NCBI GenBank assembly: GCA_964544395.1
Contig: CAZJAO010000001.1
Span: 57,591-121,590 of the forward strand
Length of the DNA: 64,000 bases
Direction of reading: 5' to 3'
DNA from: JAKLIN01 sp964544395
GTDB taxonomy: Archaea; Nanobdellota; Nanobdellia; Pacearchaeales; GW2011-AR1
Made by a program: the position numbers and the translations under genes. The notes under the pieces are model-generated. The model made no database searches. It had not been told where the DNA came from and worked only from the letters and a program-made list of their open reading frames with translations. Below, one piece after another: positions 1-7,072 of this stretch. Position 1 is the first letter of the stretch. Each line of letters starts with the position of its first letter.

Positions 1-1053
1 CTTTCTCCATTAGATAAAGATGAAAATGCTTGGATATATGATAACGAAAAATACTGGGCAAATAATAATTTCCAGATTAATGATGTTCTAAAATTGAGAA
101 ATAGTTTGCTGAATTCAAGATTCCAGTCAAAAGTTCAGGATTCAAGGTTGAAAAAAAGATTTATCCAAATTGCGCAGGATATTGCTGTAGCTTCTCGTCC
201 CGTAGATGTTGAGATACAATTAAGAAAAAATCTTAATCTCGGAAAGAATCAGGACAGAGTTGTAACCCCTCATGGAATGCATGCTGGTTTAAAGCAGGCA
301 AAAATAACAGGCAATGTAAAGATAGATACCAAAGTTGACAAAGTCATGAATGATGAAATCAAAGCATCAGAAGGAATTGAATATCTCTACAAGAATGAAT
401 TTACAGAATATTCTCTAAGCAAGATCTTAAGTGTTGGTGTTCTCGGATTGCAGAAAGACAAAAGACTTGTTCCAACGAGATGGAGCATTACTGCCACAGA
501 TGACACTTTAGGCAAATATTTGCTGAAAAGTGTAAGAGAATACAAATGGATTGAGAATTATGAACTATTCATGGGAGAATTTTTGGGAAACCAATATCTT
601 ATCTTATTCTTTCCATCTGAATTTAACTTTGAATTATTTGAATTATATATGCCAAAAAGTTCCTGGAATCCATCAAGTGAAGTTAAAGCATCAACAGACT
701 CCGAGACTTATTCGGGGAGAAAAACATATGCATCAAACACCGCCGGAGGATATTATGCAACACGTCTTCCTATTTTGGAATATCTTAATAGAATAAAACG
801 TCAAGCTTCTGTATTGGCGATTAGAATTGAAACTCCAACCTACTGGGCAGGTTTGGGAGTTTGGGTCGTTAGAGAGTCTGTAAGGAAGTCTCTCAATAAC
901 GAACATTTTGAATTTGATGACATGAAGAAATTCATAGAAACCTCAAAAATCTTGGGAAACAAGAAATTCAATTTCAATTATACCACAATTATGGATAAGA
1001 GCAAGTTAATCAAGCAAATCACGACTCAGAAAAATCTGAACCAATGGTTCTAA
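1..1053 (+). CDS. nreA: Archaeal DNA repair protein NreA (5' end outside window)
   Basis: The reading frame is open from the first base, so the gene starts upstream of the window; 350 residues are visible. The segment LVPTRWSITATDD and the overall pattern match the archaeal Nre family (DUF650/DUF651), which in known archaea protects against DNA damage and binds PCNA. The last eight residues, QKNLNQWF, form a PCNA-interacting (PIP) box of the Q-x-x-L-x-x-aromatic-aromatic type, as expected for NreA. A TTG at 94 could be called as a start, but the frame upstream is clearly coding. Family call from motif recognition; the N-terminal zinc region is not visible here. Confidence 0.85.
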   Translation, partial: LSPLDKDENAWIYDNEKYWANNNFQINDVLKLRNSLLNSRFQSKVQDSRLKKRFIQIAQDIAVASRPVDVEIQLRKNLNLGKNQDRVVTPHGMHAGLKQAKITGNVKIDTKVDKVMNDEIKASEGIEYLYKNEFTEYSLSKILSVGVLGLQKDKRLVPTRWSITATDDTLGKYLLKSVREYKWIENYELFMGEFLGNQYLILFFPSEFNFELFELYMPKSSWNPSSEVKASTDSETYSGRKTYASNTAGGYYATRLPILEYLNRIKRQASVLAIRIETPTYWAGLGVWVVRESVRKSLNNEHFEFDDMKKFIETSKILGNKKFNFNYTTIMDKSKLIKQITTQKNLNQWF

Positions 1054-1112
1054 TCACCGCTTTTTTAATACAAAAGTAAAAAATAAAAAATAAATGTTTT
1101 CAAGGAGATAGT

Positions 1113-1475
1113 TTAGTATCTGCCTCTGCTGTTATTGTCTCTTCCACCGAAGCTTCTTCTCTGACCGCCGCCAAAACCGCCTTGTCTAGGTCCTCTGTTT
1201 CCAAAGTCTCTTCTAGGTGGTCTTGGTGCATCAGGGTCGAAAGGCTTAGCTTCAGACAACTTCAATTCTCTTCCTTTGAAGTCTTTTCCGTTCAATTCAG
1301 AAATTGCTTTGTTAGCAGCTTCATCATCCGGAATTGTAACGAAACCAAAACCCTTTGATCTTCCGTTGAATTTATCTTTAATGAGTACAACTTCTTCAGT
1401 TTCAAAACCAGAAAAAAGCTCTTTCAAATCAGACTCTTCAACCGTGAAAGGCAAATTACCTACGTAAATTTTCAT
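1113..1475 (-). CDS. RRM-domain RNA-binding protein with Gly/Arg-rich tail
   Basis: A 120-residue protein with a single RNA recognition motif: RNP2 is KIYVGNL (residues 2-8) and RNP1 is KGFGFVTI (41-48). Residues from about 81 on are Arg/Gly/Phe-rich (RGG-like) and probably disordered. The architecture matches the small cyanobacterial/bacterial cold-induced RRM proteins, which bind single-stranded RNA as chaperones. RRM proteins are uncommon in archaea, so acquisition from bacteria is plausible. The gene looks less AT-rich than its neighbours. The ATG has a strong SD site (AAGGAGGA at 1480-1487) and a leader of its own. Confidence 0.9.
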   Translation of the reverse strand: MKIYVGNLPFTVEESDLKELFSGFETEEVVLIKDKFNGRSKGFGFVTIPDDEAANKAISELNGKDFKGRELKLSEAKPFDPDAPRPPRRDFGNRGPRQGGFGGGQRRSFGGRDNNSRGRY

Positions 1476-1564
1476 TTTATCCTCCTTACATTTAGTTAAG
1501 CGTAACAGAATTAGCTGTTTCTTTCCTTACTCCTCGTATTGCTGACATGCTATTGTTATAAAAG
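1476..1564 (-). promoter_or_regulatory. Leader and promoter of the RRM gene: TATA, hairpin, SD
   Basis: On the minus strand a TATA-like CTTTTATAA (1556-1564) lies about 80 nt before the ATG, implying a transcript start near 1535 and a leader of about 60 nt. The leader contains AACAG/CTGTT (1504-1519), a 5-bp hairpin with a 6-nt loop, and ends in AAGGAGGA. Most other genes here appear leaderless, so this one is an exception. Regulation through leader structure, as in cold-shock genes, is inference. Confidence 0.55.
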
Positions 1565-1581
1565 ATGTGTTTAAAAACTTT

Positions 1582-1663
1582 TAGTTCCAAGATAGACAGT
1601 CCGAAAAGTAAGTAATAACCGAGAAGTGTCCGAATAGTTTTTCGGGCTGTCTAGTTCCAAGAT
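1582..1663. repeat. 12-bp direct repeat flanking an imperfect 13-bp inverted repeat
   Basis: TAGTTCCAAGAT occurs at 1582-1593 and again at 1652-1663. Between them GACAGTCCGAAAA (1595-1607) and TTTTCGGGCTGTC (1639-1651) are complementary except for one G-T pair, giving a hairpin with a loop of about 31 nt. The second direct-repeat copy encodes the final codons of the next minus-strand gene (SSWN-stop), and the first would encode LSWN-stop in the same sense. This looks like a local duplication of the gene's end that left a hairpin, which may now act as a terminator. Confidence 0.5.
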
Positions 1664-2031
1664 GACATTACCTTTTTTGTATAATCTTTGCCCTTTGCTT
1701 TAATGGTAACATTACAAGTATAATATCTTGCAAATGTCTTGCCAGGCTTGTATGCTACTTTTATTGAAACATTCTCTATATCATTTAATTCAATCTTTAA
1801 TCTTTTCATTTCTGAATTAAACCATTTCTTATAACTCTCAATAACCTGTTTAACTTTTTTTGAGGTAAGATTTTCGGGAGTAATTGTTTCGTTCAATAGA
1901 TTAATCTCAAATAACTTGGTGTTTTCAACAGGCAGGGATTCTATATAATGTAAAAATTCAACATTAGTTACACTAACAAAACTATCTGCTAAATTATTTG
2001 CTACACCCAATAATTGACTAAATTTTCCCAT
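1651..2031 (-). CDS. Hypothetical protein, coupled to topA
   Basis: I do not recognise this 126-residue protein. It has no signal peptide or membrane segment. The middle is helical and Lys/Glu-rich, and the C-terminal third alternates hydrophobic and charged residues like a beta sheet, with a Tyr-Tyr-Thr-Cys stretch. Its ATG follows the topA stop by a single base, so it is probably co-transcribed and translated after topoisomerase I. The 3' end is duplicated nearby (see the repeat at 1582-1663). Confidence 0.65.
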   Translation of the reverse strand: MGKFSQLLGVANNLADSFVSVTNVEFLHYIESLPVENTKLFEINLLNETITPENLTSKKVKQVIESYKKWFNSEMKRLKIELNDIENVSIKVAYKPGKTFARYYTCNVTIKAKGKDYTKKVMSSWN

Positions 2032-2032
2032 T

Positions 2033-4351
2033 TTATAAAAAAGAGACTTTATCTTCCGCCTCTGCCTCTTTCTTCTTCTGGTATTCTTCCATCCTTACCT
2101 TGTTTGTAGGGCATTGGGGATTAAAGCAGAAAATCCATGGCTTTCTGCCCTTTGAAAGTCTCATTAGCATAGGGAATCCGCATGCCTCACAGATTTTCTC
2201 GGTTTTTTTGATTAGCCCATTCGGAGGCAGGCTGTAAGTGTTCTTGCATTCAGGATACTTGTTGCATGCGACAAAAGATCTTCGTGTCTTCTTGGAATAT
2301 ATTATTGCGAGATTTCCCTGTCCGCACTTAGGACATTTGTTCAAAGTATTCAATCTTTTTTGCTCCTCAATCAAATCAAGATTGGCTTCAAGCAATTCTC
2401 TTCCAATATTATTCTTATTCTTATCAAAATGTACTATAATCTCTGTAATAGCATCTTCTGCTTCACGGATAATCTTGTCTTCTTTTTCCTGAAATCCTTT
2501 ATTCTCTTCCTGCATCCTTTCCATTTCATCTTCAAAATTTCTTGTCAGCTGTTCATCGATAATAATTGGTGAATATCTTTCCATTGTGGAAATCAACGAC
2601 AAGCCAAGGGGGGTTGCTTCAATGCTTTTTTCCCTGATGTAACCCCGATCATAAAGAGTTTCCAGGATTGCAGCTCTTGTTGCTTTCGTTCCAAGATTTC
2701 TTTTTTCAAGTTCAGCCACAATTGAAGCAGGCGAATATCTTTTCGGTGGCTGCGTTTCTTTCTCTTCATTTCTTACTTTGGTAATTTCAAACTCGCCATC
2801 TGCATCGGGAATATTTTTTTCATCAATCTTAGCAGGATAAACTTCCATCCAGCCTTTCTTTCTGATAGAAGAGCCTTTTAATGTAAATTTCATTCCATCG
2901 ATAACACCTGAAACTGTTTTTCTGTCAATAATTGCATCATCACAGAATAAAGCAACAAATCTTCTTACAATTAAATCATATAACTTCCTTTCTTCAGCAG
3001 ATAATGTTGCGTCCATATTTTCACCTGTCGGGAAGATAGAAGGATGTGCTGAATCTGTTTTTTCTCCTTCAACAGGTTTGTCTCTTATAATTAATTTCGT
3101 CATAGGATATTCTCTTGACAATTTTTTCAAAATCTCTCTATATTCAACAGATTCTGGAAGTTTCTGACTTGATGTTCTTGGATAAGAAATCATTCCGCCA
3201 AGATAAAGCGATTGTGCAATCTGCAGAGTTCTCGCAGGAGTAAAGCCGCAAAGCTTGTAAGCTTCGGTCTGCAAGGCCGTCAGATTAAAAGGAGGATTTG
3301 GGGGAATGCTCTGGCTTGTCTTCTCGGTCTTTAGCAAAATCTTCTTTCCTACAAGATTGTCAAATTTTCCAAGTTCTGCTTTATCAAAAATGTCTTTGTT
3401 ATATTGAAGTTCAAAAATCATAGGACGTGTATCTTTGTTCTGGACTGTGATAAATACGTCCCAATACTTTACTGGCTTGAATTCCTGAATTTCTCTTTCT
3501 TTCTCAACAATAATATTAAGTGTCGGTCCTTGAACTCTTCCGATAGACATTATCTTGAATCTCCCCGTTGATTTTATAGCATCCATCAATGCTCTTGATA
3601 AATTAATTCCATAAAGCCAATCAAGATAATGCCTTGTTTCTCCTGCAATCGCCTGTCCCCAATCAAGATGAGGAAGTTTGTTATCATAAGAATTGTTCAA
3701 TTCAGCAGAGGTTAATGTTGAAAATTTCATCCTGTTTGCATCTTCCTGCCCGCAAAGATATCTTACAATATTCAATCCAATAACTTCACCTTCCACATCA
3801 TAATCTGTAGCGATGGTCACGCTTCCAGCGCCTTTTACCAGTCTTAAAATAGAATCATAATATCTTTTCGTGAAATCATTTTTCTTGGCTAAATAATTTG
3901 GAACCCAGTAAATATCAAAAACAGGTGTCCCAGCATTTCTTGTCCTTTGCGTCAGAGTAAACAAATGTCCGACAGCACAGGTTACAATAATTTTCTTTCC
4001 CTTTCTGTCAACTTCATAATAATTAACTCCTCCGATATTTTTCGTTGTAGCTTTTCCTAGGGCGCTTGCAATTTTTGCAGCTGCTTGTGGCTTTTCAGTT
4101 ATAACTAATTCATATCCTTCTTTCTTGAGCTTAAATTTGGAAGATTCATATTTAACAGAACCAGATATTTTTTTTCCTGAAACAACTCTCTTCTTGCCTC
4201 TTTTTTTGGATCTCTTTATTTCAACAGTCGGCAAAGGCAATGCCTTAACAGACTTTTTCTCAACAGCATGAGCCAAATCAGTCTCACTTATAGGAAAATA
4301 ATTCTCTGCTGTAACCTGTTCACGACTTTTCGTTTTCTTTTTTCTAAGCAT
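2033..4351 (-). CDS. topA: DNA topoisomerase I (type IA)
   Basis: The protein relaxes negative supercoils through a single-strand break with a 5'-phosphotyrosine link. With the start at 4351 it has 772 residues. A Lys/Arg-rich N-terminal extension of about 75 residues precedes the Toprim domain (VITEKPQ with Glu near 86, then the acidic DYDVEGE near 183-189). The catalytic tyrosine is in ISYPRTSS (about residue 390). The C-terminus has two four-cysteine zinc ribbons (CPKCG...CNKYPEC and CEACG...CFNPQC). An upstream TTG at 4465 would enlarge the ORF but would run into the divergent pyrD gene. The ATG at 4351 has a TATA-like TTAAAAAA about 26 nt upstream. Confidence 0.93.
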   Translation of the reverse strand: MLRKKKTKSREQVTAENYFPISETDLAHAVEKKSVKALPLPTVEIKRSKKRGKKRVVSGKKISGSVKYESSKFKLKKEGYELVITEKPQAAAKIASALGKATTKNIGGVNYYEVDRKGKKIIVTCAVGHLFTLTQRTRNAGTPVFDIYWVPNYLAKKNDFTKRYYDSILRLVKGAGSVTIATDYDVEGEVIGLNIVRYLCGQEDANRMKFSTLTSAELNNSYDNKLPHLDWGQAIAGETRHYLDWLYGINLSRALMDAIKSTGRFKIMSIGRVQGPTLNIIVEKEREIQEFKPVKYWDVFITVQNKDTRPMIFELQYNKDIFDKAELGKFDNLVGKKILLKTEKTSQSIPPNPPFNLTALQTEAYKLCGFTPARTLQIAQSLYLGGMISYPRTSSQKLPESVEYREILKKLSREYPMTKLIIRDKPVEGEKTDSAHPSIFPTGENMDATLSAEERKLYDLIVRRFVALFCDDAIIDRKTVSGVIDGMKFTLKGSSIRKKGWMEVYPAKIDEKNIPDADGEFEITKVRNEEKETQPPKRYSPASIVAELEKRNLGTKATRAAILETLYDRGYIREKSIEATPLGLSLISTMERYSPIIIDEQLTRNFEDEMERMQEENKGFQEKEDKIIREAEDAITEIIVHFDKNKNNIGRELLEANLDLIEEQKRLNTLNKCPKCGQGNLAIIYSKKTRRSFVACNKYPECKNTYSLPPNGLIKKTEKICEACGFPMLMRLSKGRKPWIFCFNPQCPTNKVRMEEYQKKKEAEAEDKVSFL

Positions 4352-4421
4352 GATTTTAGTATAAAAGAGGCATTTTTTAACTTTGTGATATATTTTTAAT
4401 ATAAAAAATCTTGAAATAAAG

Positions 4422-5477
4422 ATGGTTAATTTGAAATGGAGAAAAACTAAGTTCTTAGTATCCAAATTGCCTCCAAAATTATCAATCGGGGTTTATTCTC
4501 TGGGACGCCAAGTATTCTTGTCCGGGATGAAAAGAGAAACTCCAAAAGAAGCTTATGTCCCCCCTCAAAGCCTGAACAGGAAATTATGGGGCATTGATTT
4601 TAGAACTCCTTTATTTAATGCAGCGGGAGTGTTCAAGGATTTCAGCTGTTATGATTTAGCATTCAAACAGGGCGCAGGAGCTTATTTGGTAGGAACAATA
4701 ACTCCTACGAGTAATGAAGGAAATCAGATTAATAGTATTCACCTGCCATTTGCAATTTATCCAAATTCTCATGCATCTTCAAATTCATTAGGACTGCCTA
4801 ATAAAGGAATAATCAAGATATTGAAAGGAATTTCTGAAATTGAACGGCATGAAGGATTTCCAATTGGAATAAGCTTAACATCAGACTCTTTGGAAGAATT
4901 AGTGTATTCACTGCAATTATGTGAAGGGAGCAGGATTGATTTTGTTGAACTTAATGAAAGCTGCCCAAATAAAAAAAATGCAGGGAATTTGAAGCAGAGA
5001 TTGGAATACGTAAAGAAAAAATTCCTAGAAAAAGCAGATTTTCCCGTTATTATCAAGCTTTCAAATGATTTGGATTTTGCTCAAATTCCAGACATTATGG
5101 ATTCGCTCTTTGAACTCGGTTATGATGGAATAAATCTGGGGAATAGTTCAACAGATTATCATGCGATAAGGAATAAAATTCATTTGAAGGATTTGCCTCT
5201 TTATGATTTTTTCACAAAAAATTTCAAGGGAGGAGTAAGCGGTGAACCATTAAAGCATATATCTTTAGAATTGTCAAGCATCGCAGTTCAATATGTTAAA
5301 GCAGCTTCTCCACGGCAAGAATTTCATGTTACAAGAACAGGAGGAATTCAAACTCGGGAAGATATTTCTGCTTCTGAAGAAGCGGAGATATCATTAAACC
5401 AAATGGGTGTTGGATATTTTGAGAGTTTAATTGCTCATGGAAATGATTTGTATAAAGATATCTGGGAGAAAGAATAA
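4422..5477 (+). CDS. pyrD: Dihydroorotate dehydrogenase-like FMN enzyme
   Basis: A TIM-barrel flavoenzyme of 351 residues that would oxidise dihydroorotate to orotate in pyrimidine synthesis. Visible family signatures: SNSLGLPN, the catalytic-loop ELNESCPN whose cysteine is the class 1 base, the phosphate-binding GGVSGEPL, and RTGGI near the end. The cysteine, rather than serine, points to the soluble class 1 type. No other pyrimidine genes are in the window, so a related dehydrogenase function is possible. The start is leaderless with TTTAATATA at 4395-4403. The stop codon abuts the ATG of the methyltransferase gene. Confidence 0.85.
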   Translation: MVNLKWRKTKFLVSKLPPKLSIGVYSLGRQVFLSGMKRETPKEAYVPPQSLNRKLWGIDFRTPLFNAAGVFKDFSCYDLAFKQGAGAYLVGTITPTSNEGNQINSIHLPFAIYPNSHASSNSLGLPNKGIIKILKGISEIERHEGFPIGISLTSDSLEELVYSLQLCEGSRIDFVELNESCPNKKNAGNLKQRLEYVKKKFLEKADFPVIIKLSNDLDFAQIPDIMDSLFELGYDGINLGNSSTDYHAIRNKIHLKDLPLYDFFTKNFKGGVSGEPLKHISLELSSIAVQYVKAASPRQEFHVTRTGGIQTREDISASEEAEISLNQMGVGYFESLIAHGNDLYKDIWEKE

Positions 5478-5984
5478 ATGGCGGATATTTTCCTGATATT
5501 AGTAATAACTTTTCTGGCTATATTTTTTATTTGGATTTCATCGGCTTTATTTGGCGCCCCTTTTCAGCCAAGTTCCGACAAGGAATTAAAAGAAATAATG
5601 GAACTCGCAAACGTAAAGAAAGGACAGAAGACTGCAGATTTAGGTTCTGGAAACGGAAAAATTGTAATTGAATTTGCAAAGCACGGCGCATATGCCCATG
5701 GTTTCGAGATAAATCCTCTTCTCGTCTTACTTTCCCAAAAAAGGATAAAAAAACTTGGTCTGCAAAATAATGCTACGATTCATTGGAAAAATTTCATGAA
5801 ACAGAATTTTTCAGATTTTGATATTATAACTTCTTTCCAGATAAGTTATATTATGCCGGATTTAGAAGAAAAGTTAATGCGGGAATTAAAATCCAGTTCT
5901 AGAGTTGTATCAAATACCTGGAAATTTCCGAAGTGGAAACCGAAAAGAAAAATGGGGCATGTTTATTTGTATAAGAAAGACTAA
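5478..5984 (+). CDS. Membrane-anchored SAM methyltransferase, FAM173/ATPSCKMT-like
   Basis: 168 residues. One N-terminal membrane helix (about 4-25) is followed by a compact class I methyltransferase: ADLGSGNGKIVIEFA is motif I, then GFEINPLLV. The order of segments, including the GAPFQPSS entry and the late SNTWKFPKWKP, resembles the FAM173 family, whose eukaryotic members methylate lysines of mitochondrial membrane proteins. The substrate here is unknown. The start codon follows the pyrD stop with no gap, so the two are translated from one mRNA. Confidence 0.7.
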   Translation: MADIFLILVITFLAIFFIWISSALFGAPFQPSSDKELKEIMELANVKKGQKTADLGSGNGKIVIEFAKHGAYAHGFEINPLLVLLSQKRIKKLGLQNNATIHWKNFMKQNFSDFDIITSFQISYIMPDLEEKLMRELKSSSRVVSNTWKFPKWKPKRKMGHVYLYKKD

Positions 5985-6020
5985 AGAAATCTTTATATAT
6001 CCCCTTAAATTAATTGATAT

Positions 6021-6431
6021 ATGACTGAAGTTCCAACATTAGTTAAAGTTCTTGCGGTCTTGGATTATATTGGCTCAGGATTTACAATTCTTGCAGGATT
6101 TGTGTTTCTCTTTGGAGGTGCTTTTTTCAGTTCGATAATCTCTTCTTTGCTTCCAGGCTTCGAAGGTTTTGTAAGTATCGGCGTTATTGTTTTAGGGGTA
6201 TTCTTTATTGCATTTGGAGTTTTAGGAATTTTTGTTGGAAGAGGATTATGGAGAGGAAAGAATTGGGCAAGAATTTTAACTATCATCTTATCAGCAATTG
6301 GAATAGCTTTATCTCTGATATCTCTCGTTGGAGGCAATTTCAGCAATATTATTAATTTAGTAATAGGGACAGCAATATTTGGATATCTTACATTTAGCAA
6401 TAAAGTAAGAGAAGCTTTCAGAAAAATTTAA
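6021..6431 (+). CDS. Small four-helix membrane protein
   Basis: 136 residues with about four hydrophobic helices and a GRGLWRGKNWARIL segment between helices 2 and 3. That segment is common in small bacterial and archaeal membrane proteins of unknown role. A TATA element (CTTTATATAT, about 5990-6000) sits close upstream, so the transcript is probably leaderless. The stop overlaps the stop of the converging phosphoesterase gene by a few bases. Confidence 0.7.
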   Translation: MTEVPTLVKVLAVLDYIGSGFTILAGFVFLFGGAFFSSIISSLLPGFEGFVSIGVIVLGVFFIAFGVLGIFVGRGLWRGKNWARILTIILSAIGIALSLISLVGGNFSNIINLVIGTAIFGYLTFSNKVREAFRKI

Positions 6432-7042
6432 ATCTCGAAAATTTTCTCTTTCTCAGAAACATTAATCACTCTTGTTTTTCCCATTTGCTCTTCTATTCCT
6501 CCAGCTTCGTGAATATGGGCATTAATCAAAATGTCCGGCTGAAAATACTTCACTGCTTTTCTTATCGCCCTTGAACCGGGAAAACCGGAAAATTCGGACT
6601 TGCTTCCTTCAGGGTGCATATGTGTAACCATTATCTTTTTCTTCAAACCCTTGATTCTTTCATAGCCCTTTTTTAGCAGATAAAATAAATCGGAATCACT
6701 TACAATATGCTCACCCACATCAGCTCCGCCCGCACCAAAAATTCCTAAATTATCTTTTATAAAAGAATATCCATGAATATTCTCTGCATTATTATACATT
6801 TCTGCAAGAAAATCAATCGTCGCAATCGATTCGTGATTTCCAGGAATTAGCAGAACTTGTTTCTTGGCTTTTGCAAAGGGACCAATAACACCATTTACAT
6901 TATTCTCAGAAAGAACAATATCACCTGCAAGTATAACCAAGTCCACATTTTCTTTAACCGCCTTATCAGCCAGCCTTTTGACTAATCGCGTATCTCCGTG
7001 AATGTCCCCAACAGCAAGAATTTTAGATTTTTTATCAGCCAT
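6428..7042 (-). CDS. Calcineurin-like metallophosphoesterase
   Basis: 204 residues with the full two-metal motif set: VGDIHGD (start), LAGDI, PGNHES, VTHMHPEG and NAHIHEAGG. These bind two divalent metals for phosphodiester or phosphomonoester hydrolysis. The length fits small stand-alone archaeal phosphoesterases (YfcE-like). The substrate cannot be read from sequence. It is one of three different members of this superfamily in the window (also 13834 and 20243). Confidence 0.85.
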   Translation of the reverse strand: MADKKSKILAVGDIHGDTRLVKRLADKAVKENVDLVILAGDIVLSENNVNGVIGPFAKAKKQVLLIPGNHESIATIDFLAEMYNNAENIHGYSFIKDNLGIFGAGGADVGEHIVSDSDLFYLLKKGYERIKGLKKKIMVTHMHPEGSKSEFSGFPGSRAIRKAVKYFQPDILINAHIHEAGGIEEQMGKTRVINVSEKEKIFEI

Positions 7043-7072
7043 AAAAATAAAGAAGATTTCAGTTTAATAAAA

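Noticed and set aside
551..796. ORF inside nreA in another frame
   Set aside because: Shadow of the conserved NreA frame; low-complexity translation and no start signals.
4769..5056. Antisense ORF in pyrD
   Set aside because: Opposite to an intact enzyme with clear motifs; no promoter.
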